Under the pieces are notes generated by a model. That model was not told the DNA's origin and did no database searches. It saw nothing but the letters and a program-made list of their open reading frames with translations. Source: Lysinibacillus sp. FSL K6-0232 (lineage in GTDB: Bacteria; Bacillota; Bacilli; Bacillales_A; Planococcaceae). Taken from it: 64,000 nt of DNA. The position numbers and the translations under genes were made by a program. Location: NCBI RefSeq assembly GCF_038008325.1, contig NZ_JBBOYW010000001.1:3813501-3877500 (forward strand), given 5' to 3'. Of this stretch, positions 8,971 to 17,727 are shown one piece after another. Positions within the stretch are counted from its first letter, which is position 1. Each line of letters begins with the position of its first letter.

Positions 8971-9504
8971 CTATACATGTATCACATTCTGAACTTGTGA
9001 GAAGTGGTGCAAATCATGATTAACTAACCCTATGAAGTAAGCAATTACAGTTATCTCTGACTGCCCAACTGTAAATAACTGCTGCCATTGTTCATCAGAA
9101 AATGATTGAACAGCTTGTAACAATTGACTTCTTGTAGCAATAAAATTTTTAATTGTTTCCTCCATGGATTGTTCGCGGCTTTTCTTCGCTGCTATCGTAT
9201 TCATCCATGCAACATCCGGCCCTTTCGGTAAACATTTTTTAACAAAGAAAAAGGGAATACGGTGATTTAACACAAATTCATCCCATGGAGAAAGATGCCC
9301 TATTACCTCCGCAACTGACCACTTCCCCGGTTCAATAGGCATACGCCATTGAACCTCCGAAATATCACTCAAGCTCTTTATCCAGTAAAGTGATCGTTCA
9401 TAGTGCTGAATGATTTGCTTGTTGTTTTCTGGAAACATAATCTTTGCTTTATTAAAATCATGTATATTCGTCACTTGTTGGTATTTGATAACTATACCTC
9501 CCAT
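8971..9504 (-). CDS. DinB-superfamily protein
   Basis: A protein of up to 177 residues with the DinB/YfiT-like four-helix architecture. PGKWSVAEVIGHLSPWDEF matches the first metal-ligand helix (His at HLSPWDE) and GLVNHDLHHFSQV the C-terminal ligand helix (HDLHH). Members are metal-dependent thiol transferases or hydrolases of largely unknown substrate. The start is uncertain: the first ATG has only a weak ribosome site, while a strong GGGAGG lies inside codons 2-3 with no normal start codon at proper distance after it. It is divergent from the SRPBCC gene at 9600 and lies directly upstream of the AraC regulator gene. Confidence 0.75.
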   Translation of the reverse strand: MGGIVIKYQQVTNIHDFNKAKIMFPENNKQIIQHYERSLYWIKSLSDISEVQWRMPIEPGKWSVAEVIGHLSPWDEFVLNHRIPFFFVKKCLPKGPDVAWMNTIAAKKSREQSMEETIKNFIATRSQLLQAVQSFSDEQWQQLFTVGQSEITVIAYFIGLVNHDLHHFSQVQNVIHV

Positions 9505-9599
9505 CTACAATAATACTATCATTCTTCTGTAGCTTTTTGCTTTCACAGTTCACCTATGACACCTATAATGAAAAGAAACCTAAAATTAGGAGGAAGGCA

Positions 9600-10091
9600 A
9601 TGCTAGCTACTATTGAAAAGCAAACTAATCACTATGTCGCAACGTTTGAACGCCCACTTCCCTATTCCGTAGACGCTGTGTGGGCAGCTATTACGAAAAA
9701 TGAAAACCTTCAAAAATGGATGGGCAATTTAGAAATTATTGCCCTTCATAAAGATGGAAAAATTCATTTTAATATGAATGATGGAACAGATGCCTATGAG
9801 GAAATTACGATTACAGACTATATTGAAAAAGAGGTGCTTGAATTTGATTGGGCTACTGATACAGTAAGATTTGAGCTATCTTCTACAGCAAATGGCTCAT
9901 TATTACTACTAATAGAAACCATTCAAGAATTAACAGACCACACGCCAAAGGATTTGGCTGGCTGGCATATATGCCTTGATCTATTAGCTAATGTCTTGAA
10001 TGGTATTGAGCACCAGCATTTCCCAATGGAAAATTGGCAGCAGCACTTTGTTGAATATCAGAAGCTTACAGAGGCAGTAAAGCTTTCTTAG
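9600..10091 (+). CDS. SRPBCC (START/AHSA1-like) domain protein
   Basis: A 163-residue single-domain protein of the Bet v 1/AHSA1-like SRPBCC superfamily, a hydrophobic ligand-binding fold. FERPLPYSVDAVWAAIT near the N-terminus and LEFDWATDTVRFEL in the middle are typical, and DLAGWHICLDLL matches the C-terminal long helix. The ATG at 9600 is preceded by AGGAGGA five bases away; the longer reading frame from 9537 has no ribosome site. Ligand and role are unknown. It is transcribed away from the DinB gene and ends before a 21-bp tandem repeat and a shared terminator. Confidence 0.85.
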   Translation: MLATIEKQTNHYVATFERPLPYSVDAVWAAITKNENLQKWMGNLEIIALHKDGKIHFNMNDGTDAYEEITITDYIEKEVLEFDWATDTVRFELSSTANGSLLLLIETIQELTDHTPKDLAGWHICLDLLANVLNGIEHQHFPMENWQQHFVEYQKLTEAVKLS

Positions 10092-10110
10092 CTTGGGAAT
10101 GTTTATTCTT

Positions 10111-10173
10111 GCTTCGTGGGTATTTACTTCGATTCCGCGGGTAATCTCCTTAACTTCGCGAGTATTCATCGCT
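10111..10173. repeat. 21-bp degenerate tandem repeat, three units
   Basis: Three consecutive 21-base units in phase: 10111-10131, 10132-10152, 10153-10173. They share the core cttcgcgagtatt. The same repeat, with five units, occurs at 28000-28104. A fourth, more degenerate unit may precede it. The block lies between the SRPBCC gene and the terminator. Confidence 0.8.
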
Positions 10174-10192
10174 ATCCCCCTTTAACCATAAT

Positions 10193-10227
10193 AAAATCCT
10201 AGAGCTTCAACTGCTCTAGGATTTTTT
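10193..10227. terminator. bidirectional terminator
   Basis: Stem aaaatcctagagc / gctctaggatttttt with runs of A and T on the two sides. It serves the convergent SRPBCC and lipoprotein genes. Confidence 0.85.
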
Positions 10228-10981
10228 ATTGATAAAAGGCTGTAGCAATTTCTAATGCTTGTAAAGGGTCTTTTATCATATCGAGTGTGTAAACAAGCTG
10301 TTCATCCTGCCAAACAATTAAATTGCCTGATTGATAAACATCTAGCTGTGCCATACCATACTGCTTTGGAATAGGGAGCATATGGCTTTCTAAATATTCA
10401 ACTGCCTGCTTTGCAAGCTGTGTACCTGCCTCTGGGTTATCTGTCCGCGTATGTGTAGCAAGTGCCCAGCGTCCCTCGTTCCAGCCTGTCCATAATGATC
10501 CCGCTCCTGCATCCTGATAGCCTGTGATATTGTAGCCAAGGTCCACTTCTTGCCCTCCATTTTGGCTAAAATTATCAAAAGCCACTTGTGTGCTTGCTCC
10601 TTCCATACTTTGATATTGCTTCACTAACAGCCTGCAAATTACTGTTGCTGAATTTTTTAGTCGAATATCATTAATAGGTAAATCTTCTTTACTTTCATAA
10701 AAAATAATCTCCACCTGATTTTCTTCAACCTTTGTTGTTGCTGTTAAAAACGCACCTTCTGCCACTGGTAATGTTGTTGGCATGTTAAGGGGTATAGCTG
10801 AATGTAGCTCCTCTTTTATATACTGAAGAACTTCAATAGGTGTTTTACTATTTTCATTACTAGGCTGTGTTGTAGATATCTGATCTGAACTCTCGTCTAT
10901 TTGATGCTGTTGTTCATTAGTAGAACAGGCACTTACAATACCAATACTTAATATAAACATAATAAATATTGTTCTTTTCAT
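10226..10981 (-). CDS. putative lipoprotein of unknown function
   Basis: A 251-residue secreted lipoprotein. From the ATG at 10981 it begins MKRTIFIMFILSIGIVSAC, a classic type II signal peptide whose lipidated Cys is at residue 19; the following segment is Ser/Thr/Gln-rich. GGAGG stands 8 bases before this ATG, whereas the more distal ATG at 10996 has none. The mature part has no motif I recognise; the C-terminal half contains YNITGYQDAGAGSLWTGWNEGRW, which looks like a beta-rich binding module (split reading: about residues 151-173). Transcribed alone. Function unknown. Confidence 0.7.
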   Translation of the reverse strand: MKRTIFIMFILSIGIVSACSTNEQQHQIDESSDQISTTQPSNENSKTPIEVLQYIKEELHSAIPLNMPTTLPVAEGAFLTATTKVEENQVEIIFYESKEDLPINDIRLKNSATVICRLLVKQYQSMEGASTQVAFDNFSQNGGQEVDLGYNITGYQDAGAGSLWTGWNEGRWALATHTRTDNPEAGTQLAKQAVEYLESHMLPIPKQYGMAQLDVYQSGNLIVWQDEQLVYTLDMIKDPLQALEIATAFYQ

Positions 10982-11040
10982 TATGCTAACCTCCATCTTT
11001 TTACTATTTTCCCCTGATGAAGGTTAGCTTAAACATTAGA

Positions 11041-12675
11041 CTACTTTAGTGCATTGATTTGCTTTGTTAAGTCATTAAACTTTTGATCAAGCATGGCATA
11101 ATCCTTATCTTTCGCCGTTAAAAAGCTTAGTTTACCCAATATCTCTTGTCGCTCTGTTTCAAGCTTTAGGCGTAGAGCTTCTTGATCATCAGCCTGCTTT
11201 GGTGTAGTAGCCATCCACTTTTTCTCTACACGTTGATCGCGAAGCTCCCATACGTCATTTGTTACCTTCTCTAAAAAATAGCGATCATGTGACACAACAA
11301 ATAATGTGCCATTATACTGTGCAAGTGTATGCTCTAACTGTTCACGTGAAGGTAGATCAAGGTGATTGGTTGGTTCATCTAAAATAAGAACATTTTTATC
11401 TTCTAAAATATAAGCCATTAGTTTACATTTCACGCGCTCTCCCATACTCATATCACCAATCGCAGATGTCCAATGTGTAGCTGTAAACCCTAGATTTTTC
11501 ATAAGATTTCGAACCTTACCTTGCTCCTCAAATGTTGCTTTATAGAAATATTGCGCTGGTGTTTGGTCAAGTGGTAAATCAAAGACCTCCTGTGTCAAAT
11601 AGCCAATATTTGCAGCAGGAGAAAGCCATATTTCGCCATCAGCCTCTAACTGACCTAAAATCACCTTTAAAAAGCTTGTTTTTCCACTACCATTCTTACC
11701 TGTAATCGCAATTTTATCACCATATTGGGCTGTAATCGTAACATCTTTAAATAATGCGCGTTCACCAAAGCTCAACGACAAATGCTTTGTTTCCAACAGG
11801 CGCTTGCCAACACGCTGATTTGTACCTAAGGAAAAACGAACCTCTGCCTCTGGTGCTACAGCCTCAACCTTTGCCTTTTCAAGCTCTGCCTCCAAGCGTT
11901 TTTTCTTTGATTTCACCTGTGAATCCAGGCGCTTCGCCTTCACACGATGATATTCTTTAAAGCCTTCTAGCTTCGTTGATTGTGCATGACCCTTTTGCGA
12001 CCAAGCTGTTAGCTCCTGCATTTGTGCCTCAATACGCGCAATATTTTTTTGTTGCTTGTCATAGGCTCGCTGCTGTGTTAATCTTCGATGCTCCCGTTCA
12101 GCCATATAGCTTGTATAGTTACCACTATGCTCAATTAACGTTTTCTCCTCAATCGACCAAATTTTTGTGGCAACCTTATCTAAAAAATAACGATCATGTG
12201 ATACAAGAATAATCGTTCCCTTATAATGCTGTATTTGTTCAATTAAAAAAGCGGTACTTTGTTCATCTAAATGGTTCGTGGGTTCATCTAATAATAGCAA
12301 TTGAGCATTCTGTGAAAAACCTTCTGCAAGGCGCATTTTCAGCTTTTCTCCACCACTTAATGCTGAAAATGCTATATTTGGAACCTGCCATTTTGCCAGC
12401 AAATCTGCTTCCTCTGTTGAAATATCCAGCCTCTCAAAATAAGCGAGCTCCTGCTCAACATAGGCAATCTTTGTCGTTCCCAGCCCTTGAATCTCTCCTG
12501 CTGTTGGCAATAATGCTCCCTGAAGCAACTGCAATAATGTAGATTTTCCAGCACCATTTCTACCAATAATGCCAATAATCTCTCCTTGCTTCACTGTTCC
12601 TGTCACATGCTCAAATAATAATGTATCCTTTATGTCATAACGAACATTCTGTAATTTTAAAAGCTCTTTCATCAT
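11041..12675 (-). CDS. ABC-F ribosome-protection protein (VmlR/ExpZ-like)
   Basis: A 544-residue soluble ABC-F protein with two ATPase cassettes and no TM domain. The first Walker A GRNGAGKST is near 38-46 and the first signature is LSGGEK. The second Walker A is GKNGSGKTS, with the second signature as MSMGER. Both Walker B motifs read LLDEPTNHLD/ILDEPTNHLD. A long charged linker (EREHRRLTQQ to AELEKAKVEA) is the antibiotic-resistance domain region, and a C-terminal coiled coil follows. Such proteins displace macrolide-lincosamide-streptogramin-pleuromutilin type drugs from the ribosome; VmlR/ExpZ from B. subtilis are similar in size. I start at the ATG at 12675, six bases after GAGAGG. An in-frame extension to 12756 passes through a terminator hairpin. 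Confidence 0.88.
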   Translation of the reverse strand: MMKELLKLQNVRYDIKDTLLFEHVTGTVKQGEIIGIIGRNGAGKSTLLQLLQGALLPTAGEIQGLGTTKIAYVEQELAYFERLDISTEEADLLAKWQVPNIAFSALSGGEKLKMRLAEGFSQNAQLLLLDEPTNHLDEQSTAFLIEQIQHYKGTIILVSHDRYFLDKVATKIWSIEEKTLIEHSGNYTSYMAEREHRRLTQQRAYDKQQKNIARIEAQMQELTAWSQKGHAQSTKLEGFKEYHRVKAKRLDSQVKSKKKRLEAELEKAKVEAVAPEAEVRFSLGTNQRVGKRLLETKHLSLSFGERALFKDVTITAQYGDKIAITGKNGSGKTSFLKVILGQLEADGEIWLSPAANIGYLTQEVFDLPLDQTPAQYFYKATFEEQGKVRNLMKNLGFTATHWTSAIGDMSMGERVKCKLMAYILEDKNVLILDEPTNHLDLPSREQLEHTLAQYNGTLFVVSHDRYFLEKVTNDVWELRDQRVEKKWMATTPKQADDQEALRLKLETERQEILGKLSFLTAKDKDYAMLDQKFNDLTKQINALK

Positions 12676-12700
12676 ATCCATCCTCTCAAGCTGGAGGAAC

Positions 12701-12732
12701 AAAAAAATCCCTCCAAGTATTTTGGAAGGATT
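12701..12732 (-). terminator. leader terminator (attenuator) before the ABC-F gene
   Basis: On the minus strand, aatccttccaa / ttggagggatt forms an 11-base stem followed by a seven-T run, 25 bases upstream of the ABC-F start. Terminators in this position regulate antibiotic-inducible ABC-F genes by ribosome-mediated antitermination. An open frame in phase with the gene (from 12756, GGAG six bases upstream) runs through the hairpin. Confidence 0.75.
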
Positions 12733-12756
12733 AGTCGCGACAATATCATACGTCAT

Positions 12757-13001
12757 TCATAACTCCAATACGAAAAATACTGTGCTTTCTACTTTGTATA
12801 TCAAAGAGAGAACAGGCAGTTTTTAGGTATTGAAGCTGCTATATATAGAAAATGGGCGGACTAATCCTATTTTTGTTGTTTGTGAAATATAAAATTTCAT
12901 ATGCAAAAAATAAGATTAGTTATTCATTAGCCACCCATCGTCCCTTCATCTTTTGTTACCATCATTGTAACACCATTTTTGGAAAAATCAATGCTAGCAC
13001 T
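12757..13001. other. intergenic stretch holding the ABC-F promoter region
   Basis: Between the ABC-F leader and the small protein gene at 13002 I see AT-rich sequence only. It must hold the promoter for the ABC-F transcript on the minus strand, but I cannot assign -35/-10 boxes with confidence. A plus-strand open frame here lacks a ribosome site and coding character. Confidence 0.4.
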
Positions 13002-13364
13002 TTATTGAAAACATTCATAGGAACGAATTTGATTTCTTATAATTGTACGGAAATGCCAGCCATATCTACGACTCCAACGGAACCCTACTATAAACTCTCT
13101 CCCTATAGCAGTTGGATAAAACCAAAAGCTTCTACCATTGTTCATCCAAATATACGTATTTCTAAATAAACAGGCTCGGATTCCACTTGATCCTACTCGC
13201 CATGCAGGAATTGGCGGCGAAAAGCCTGGCGGTGTACTCATTGGCATTTGCCCTGCTGGCGGTGACCCAAAATGGGACGGTCCAAAGGATGTTGTTTCAA
13301 AATCATCATAGTCATCCCAGCCACTTCTTATAAAATTGCCATCTCTAAATGGATTATTATACAC
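13002..13364 (-). CDS. small conserved-looking hypothetical protein
   Basis: A 120-residue protein of unknown function. The N-terminal half is rich in Gly, Pro, Phe and Ser (SHFGSPPAG, STPPGFSPPIPAW). The C-terminal half looks folded and beta-rich with many aromatics (CLFRNTYIWMNNGRSFWFYP, FRWSRRYGWHF), followed by NQIRSYECF. The start is a GTG five bases after a strong AGGAGGG site, which supports translation. Composition resembles small spore-associated proteins of Bacillaceae, but this is only an impression. It is divergent from the DUF2243 gene. Confidence 0.65.
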   Translation of the reverse strand: MYNNPFRDGNFIRSGWDDYDDFETTSFGPSHFGSPPAGQMPMSTPPGFSPPIPAWRVGSSGIRACLFRNTYIWMNNGRSFWFYPTAIGREFIVGFRWSRRYGWHFRTIIRNQIRSYECFQ

Positions 13365-13513
13365 ATAAACCCTCCTTTTACATTACTCAATATATGTAAA
13401 AGGGCACTTAACCATTGAGCCATTGCCTAAACACATATTCGGGATGTTTTACATTGAATATCCAACCTTACCTCATGGGTAGACTAGAGGAAATTTTATT
13501 TGAGGTGATTAGC

Positions 13514-14002
13514 TTGACCATATCAAAAATAGATGAAGAAAAAAATCATCATCATGAAAACCGCACTCACTATAAGCAACGCAATATGTGGACGGGTATA
13601 TTATTTGGACTTGGAGCAGTGGCTTTTATCGATGAAGCTCTTTTCCATCAATTATTGCATTGGCATCATTTCTATGATAAATCTACAACAAATATTGGCT
13701 TAGTATCAGATGGCTTATTTCATGTATTTAGCTTTTTTGCTACGATTGGCTCAGCTTTTTTACTCGCTGATCTTCATCGAAAGCATGCATTTTGGTTGAA
13801 AAGATGGCTTGGGGGTATTTTTCTTGGGGCTGGTATATTCCAGCTATATGATGGAATTATTCAGCATAAGCTGATGAGGCTTCATCAAATTCGCTACAAT
13901 GTCAATATTCTTCCCTATGATGTTGTTTGGAATGTAGTAGCGGCTATTTTAATCGTTATTGGCATTATTCTATTAGTCCAAACTAATCAAAAAGGACATT
14001 AG
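13514..14002 (+). CDS. DUF2243 integral membrane protein
   Basis: A 162-residue membrane protein of family DUF2243 with four predicted TM helices. Characteristic histidine-rich segments are FIDEALFHQLLHWHHFYD and LYDGIIQHKLMRLHQIR, with GLVSDGLFHVF between them; such membrane histidines could bind heme or metal. The start is a TTG at 13514, six bases after GAGGTG; an upstream in-frame ATG at 13415 has no ribosome site. The stop is 13 bases from the ATG of the CtaG-like gene, so these form a two-gene operon. Pairing of DUF2243 with CtaG is recurrent in Gram-positives and points to a role in cytochrome oxidase assembly. Confidence 0.85.
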   Translation: MTISKIDEEKNHHHENRTHYKQRNMWTGILFGLGAVAFIDEALFHQLLHWHHFYDKSTTNIGLVSDGLFHVFSFFATIGSAFLLADLHRKHAFWLKRWLGGIFLGAGIFQLYDGIIQHKLMRLHQIRYNVNILPYDVVWNVVAAILIVIGIILLVQTNQKGH

Positions 14003-14015
14003 GGGGTAGTTACTC

Positions 14016-14801
14016 ATGCATGCTCACACTCAAAATTTCCCTATTATTGTGCAGCTCATACTGGCTGTGCCATTTCTTATTGCCCTTATTGCCTATATTG
14101 TAGCTGTTATTCTTTCCAATCAACATAAAAAGCAATGGCCTTATTTCCACACCATATGCTGGATTTTCGGCAATTTATGTGCCATCTCCACTGTTATTGG
14201 TCCATTGGCATCGCTAATGCATCATCATTTTGTAGCACATATGATAGGGCATCTACTGTTTGGTATGCTTGCACCACTTCTGATGGCATTAGCAGCACCC
14301 ATTACGCTCCTATTAAGGACTTTACCAGTAAATATGGCACGTGCACTTTCTCGTACAATGAAAAATCGTTATTGTCGTTTTATTCGTAATCCAATTATTG
14401 CCTCAATATTAAATGTAGGCGGCTTATGGCTGCTTTATACAACGCCACTCTTTGACCTTATGCATAGCAGCTTACTGTTATATGTATTGATTCATATTCA
14501 TATTTTTCTAGCAGGCTATGTGTTTACAATTGCCTTTATTTATATTGATCCAACTCCACATCCATACTCGTATATTTTTCGCTCACTTATATTATTAATA
14601 GCATTAGCAGCACACTCTATCTTATCAAAATATATTTATGCATTTCCCCCTTGGCAGGTACCAGCTGAGCAGGCAGAGCTAGGCGCCATAATAATGTATT
14701 ACGGTGGTGACACCATTGAAATCATACTTATTGTCATTCTCTTTTATCAATGGTTTAAAAGCACAAGAAAATCTATCCGACTAAATCGCATTCCTGTTTA
14801 G
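14016..14801 (+). CDS. ctaG: CtaG-like cytochrome c oxidase assembly protein
   Basis: A 261-residue polytopic membrane protein of the caa3-type CtaG family, needed for assembly or copper loading of cytochrome oxidase. MIGHLLFGMLAPLLMALAAP around residues 80-98 is the family signature, followed by about six TM helices with conserved His (HIHIFLAGYVF). Near the C-terminus, YYGGDTIEIILIVI is also characteristic. AGGGGG lies 10 bases upstream of the ATG. It forms an operon with the DUF2243 gene. Its 3' end overlaps the convergent DNA glycosylase gene by four bases. No oxidase structural genes are in the window. Confidence 0.88.
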   Translation: MHAHTQNFPIIVQLILAVPFLIALIAYIVAVILSNQHKKQWPYFHTICWIFGNLCAISTVIGPLASLMHHHFVAHMIGHLLFGMLAPLLMALAAPITLLLRTLPVNMARALSRTMKNRYCRFIRNPIIASILNVGGLWLLYTTPLFDLMHSSLLLYVLIHIHIFLAGYVFTIAFIYIDPTPHPYSYIFRSLILLIALAAHSILSKYIYAFPPWQVPAEQAELGAIIMYYGGDTIEIILIVILFYQWFKSTRKSIRLNRIPV

Positions 14802-14812
14802 TCAGATAGATA
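14770..14812. terminator. stem-loop shared by convergent genes
   Basis: Inverted repeat atctatccgactaaa / tttagtcagatagat spanning the overlapping 3' ends of the CtaG-like and glycosylase genes. There is a short A run on the left side only. Confidence 0.55.
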
Positions 14813-15310
14813 GGATTGGATAATTCGCCAATCCTCTAATTTCTCAGCAAAGGATTTAATATTTTTTCCTGGTATCGGACTCGTTGATGGCATTTTTTGA
14901 TAGGTTCTCCCCTCTAAAAGCTCTAAGCCAAGATGCTTTTTAAAAACCTCAAATGCCTTCGCCCCATTAAAAAGCACCAATTGAATATTAGGGTAATTTT
15001 CAAAAAGTGTATGAAAATCATTTGGCTTTTCATTACGAATTGCTGCATCTAGACTTCCTTTCCGCTCACACATTTCAATAGTATCCCAAAGACCAATCGC
15101 ATTGCTTTTTAATAATGCGATTCTCTCGTCATACTCCTCAGGGATAGCTGTTCCTAATAGTTCGCCGATGATAGGCCAAAAGTGATTGCGTGGGTTACCA
15201 TAGTATTGTTGCTTTTCTAATGATTGCTTCCCCGGCATTGAGCCAACAATTAACACCTTTGTCGATGCATCTACAACTGGCAATAAGACATTTTTTATTG
15301 CTTGTGACAT
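14798..15310 (-). CDS. hypoxanthine/uracil-DNA glycosylase-like protein (UDG superfamily)
   Basis: A 170-residue base-excision-repair enzyme. The N-terminal motif VLIVGSMPGKQSL followed by QQYYGNPRNHFW (about 21-50) is typical of family 6 UDG-superfamily glycosylases, which remove deoxyinosine (hypoxanthine), a deamination product of adenine. Later segments IGLWDTIEMCERKGSLDAAI and LPSTSP-like (here MPSTSPIP) complete the active-site pattern. The chosen ATG at 15310 is about 8 bases after GAGG; two upstream in-frame starts overlap the ribosome site. It is monocistronic, divergent from the sensor kinase gene. Confidence 0.85.
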   Translation of the reverse strand: MSQAIKNVLLPVVDASTKVLIVGSMPGKQSLEKQQYYGNPRNHFWPIIGELLGTAIPEEYDERIALLKSNAIGLWDTIEMCERKGSLDAAIRNEKPNDFHTLFENYPNIQLVLFNGAKAFEVFKKHLGLELLEGRTYQKMPSTSPIPGKNIKSFAEKLEDWRIIQSYLSD

Positions 15311-15425
15311 TACCATCACCTCTTCCCTTATTGTAAATAAATATTGTGCCTCTTACCATTTTTAAGCCCTTTCTTGAATTTATGTTAGACTTATTATTAA
15401 ACAATCATCTATACAGAGGTGAAAT

Positions 15426-17045
15426 ATGAAAAAATGGATTCAATCTCTTACAGCTAAAATGATTTTTTTAATTAGCATTCTCATTCTTTTTATATGTGGG
15501 ATATTTGTCTATCTTTTGCAGACACATATTCGTGATATAACGGAGGAGCAAATGGGTATAGAAGCCTTACATATTGCTAAAACAGTTGCTTCCATGGAGG
15601 AGATTATTGCTGCTTTTAATGAGGACAATCCAAGTGAAGTGATTCAACCAATTGCAGAATCGATACGTACTGATATTGATGCAGCATTCATTGTTGTAGG
15701 CAATGCTGAAGGTATTCGTTATTCACACCCTATTACAGATAAAATTGGCAGTACAATGGTTGGTGGCGATAATGATGCTGTATTAATTGATAGACAAGCA
15801 TATATATCAAAAACAATGGGATCATTAGGTGAATCAATTAGAGGCAAAGCACCAATTATACAGGATGATAAAATCATTGGTGTTGTTTCTGTTGGCTTTT
15901 TAACAAACAATATTAAGGCAATTATTGATAGCTATATGCATAAATGGAGCACATATATCATTATTATTCTTTTAGTGGGTATACTTGGTGCTATTGCTAT
16001 ATCCATTTATATTCGAAGATTATTATTTAATATGGAGCCTAATCAAATCGCTAAATTATACCAGCAAAACAAGGTAATATTAGAAACAACCGAAGAGGGA
16101 ATCATTGCAGTTGATCAATGGCATCAAATTACAACGATTAATAAAAGTGCCTATGAGATACTTGACTCCACGCATCATAAATCATTACCAGAGTGGATGG
16201 GTACAAAAATTGAGCATATTTTCACACCAAAAATTGTTGAAGAGGAAGTTATTCATAATTTAGAGCTTCCCCTTGAAAAGCATATTATTATTTTAAATAA
16301 AGCTCCTTTAGTTGATAAAAAAAGGAAAATTGGTTCATTATATACCTTTAGAAAAAAGGTGGATATTCAAAAAATTATTGATGAATTAAAGCAAATTAAG
16401 CAATATGCAAATGTCCAACGAGCATACACGCATGAATTTGCCAATAAGCTGCATATTATTTTAGGCTTGCTTGTCCATAAGCATTACAACGAAGCCATCG
16501 AGTTTATTAAAGAAGAGCAAAATATCCAGCTTAAAAATCAAGCCTTTTTAAATAGTAATATTACATCGCCGCTTTTATTGGCTTTAATACAAGGAAAAAT
16601 TGCAGAAGCTGCCGAACTTGGCATTAAACTGGAGCTTCAAGATATTCCTTCAACAATACAATTATCGAAGCAACAAGAAAATGCTCTCTTAACGGCACTT
16701 GGCAATGTGCTACAAAATGCAATTGAAGCTTTAAAAAATGTCACGCTTCCTGATAAACGAATTCAGCTATCTATTAATGATTATAAAAATCATTACTTAT
16801 TGGAAATTCAAGATAATGGACCAGGCATTAACAATGATGTGTATGATCACATCTTTATAAAGGGTACTTCTACAAAAAAGGGCATGGATCGTGGACATGG
16901 TCTTGCTATTAGTAAGCAAGCCCTTCAAGAAATCAATGGCGATATTGTATTAGATACAGGTGATTTACCTGGAGCATGCTTTTTAATTTTCATTCCGAAA
17001 GGAGGCAATGAGCATGACACCGTTACAACACGTATGGATTGTTGA
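15426..17045 (+). CDS. citS: CitA/DcuS-family sensor histidine kinase (citrate sensor)
   Basis: A 539-residue membrane kinase. TM1 (about 13-31) and TM2 (about 176-195) bracket an extracytoplasmic PDC/sCache sensor domain with RYSHP at 98-102, the carboxylate-binding motif of citrate sensors. A cytoplasmic PAS domain follows (about 205-310). The SpoOB-type dimerisation helix carries the phosphorylated His336 in YTHEFANKLH. The ATPase domain has an N box (NVLQNAIEAL), DNGPGI and GHGLAI. Its gene overlaps the response-regulator gene by 32 bases and lies upstream of a citrate transporter, the same order as B. subtilis citS-citT-citM. Confidence 0.92.
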   Translation: MKKWIQSLTAKMIFLISILILFICGIFVYLLQTHIRDITEEQMGIEALHIAKTVASMEEIIAAFNEDNPSEVIQPIAESIRTDIDAAFIVVGNAEGIRYSHPITDKIGSTMVGGDNDAVLIDRQAYISKTMGSLGESIRGKAPIIQDDKIIGVVSVGFLTNNIKAIIDSYMHKWSTYIIIILLVGILGAIAISIYIRRLLFNMEPNQIAKLYQQNKVILETTEEGIIAVDQWHQITTINKSAYEILDSTHHKSLPEWMGTKIEHIFTPKIVEEEVIHNLELPLEKHIIILNKAPLVDKKRKIGSLYTFRKKVDIQKIIDELKQIKQYANVQRAYTHEFANKLHIILGLLVHKHYNEAIEFIKEEQNIQLKNQAFLNSNITSPLLLALIQGKIAEAAELGIKLELQDIPSTIQLSKQQENALLTALGNVLQNAIEALKNVTLPDKRIQLSINDYKNHYLLEIQDNGPGINNDVYDHIFIKGTSTKKGMDRGHGLAISKQALQEINGDIVLDTGDLPGACFLIFIPKGGNEHDTVTTRMDC

Positions 17046-17727
17046 GGATGATTTTAGAGTAGCTAAAATTCATGCAGACTATGTCCATGCTATTAAAGGA
17101 TTTAGTGTCACTGAAAATTTGCGTACAGGTCAAGAAACAATTGATAAGCTAAAGACTGCAGCTCACTTACCAGCAGTTATATTAACAGATTTATATATTC
17201 CTGATGTTGAAGGTAGCTCATTAATCGCTCATATACGTCATCTCTACCCTTCTATTAAAATTATCGTAATATCAGCAGCAACTGAAATAAAACTAATTAA
17301 AGAAGTGATTAATTTAGGCATTTTGGATTATTTAATCAAGCCTTTTGAACAGCAGCGGCTTCAGCAGGCATTCAATAAGTATTTGCAGGAGCTTTATTTA
17401 TTTCAAAAAAGCACAAATGTTACACAGCAGGATATTGATTCGCTATTTTATTATGAATCGACCGCTAAGCTGGCAGCTGAAGACACATTTGTGAAAGGCA
17501 TTGATTTGCATACACTGCAGGCTGTTAAAAGCATTTTTGAAGAATCAAAAACAGAGGAGCTTACAGCCTCACAATTAAGCGAGCTGATTGGCTCTAGCCG
17601 TTCGACAGCTCGCCGTTATTTAGAATATTTAGTAAGCGAGCAGTTTTTACAGACAAAGCTTATTTATGGTTCTGTTGGAAGACCTGAACGAAAATATGTA
17701 TACTGTGAAACTTATGAACAAAATTAA
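17014..17727 (+). CDS. citT: CitT/DctR-type response regulator
   Basis: A 237-residue regulator. The receiver domain shows the acidic pocket EDD at 11-13, phospho-acceptor Asp59 in ILTDLYIPD, and Lys109 in YLIKPFE. The C-terminal domain is a helix-turn-helix (TASQLSELIGSSRSTARRYL) typical of CitT/DcuR/DctR regulators. The ATG at 17014 has AAAGGAGG eight bases upstream; the ATG six bases earlier is too close to it. It is cotranscribed with the kinase and should activate the downstream citrate transporter gene in response to citrate. Confidence 0.92.
   Translation: MTPLQHVWIVEDDFRVAKIHADYVHAIKGFSVTENLRTGQETIDKLKTAAHLPAVILTDLYIPDVEGSSLIAHIRHLYPSIKIIVISAATEIKLIKEVINLGILDYLIKPFEQQRLQQAFNKYLQELYLFQKSTNVTQQDIDSLFYYESTAKLAAEDTFVKGIDLHTLQAVKSIFEESKTEELTASQLSELIGSSRSTARRYLEYLVSEQFLQTKLIYGSVGRPERKYVYCETYEQN

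Noticed and set aside
10390-10578. Minus-strand frame within the lipoprotein gene
   Set aside because: Shadow frame of the lipoprotein coding sequence.
12852-13169. Plus-strand 105-codon frame opposite the small protein gene
   Set aside because: No ribosome site; the opposing gene has a strong ribosome site and coherent composition.
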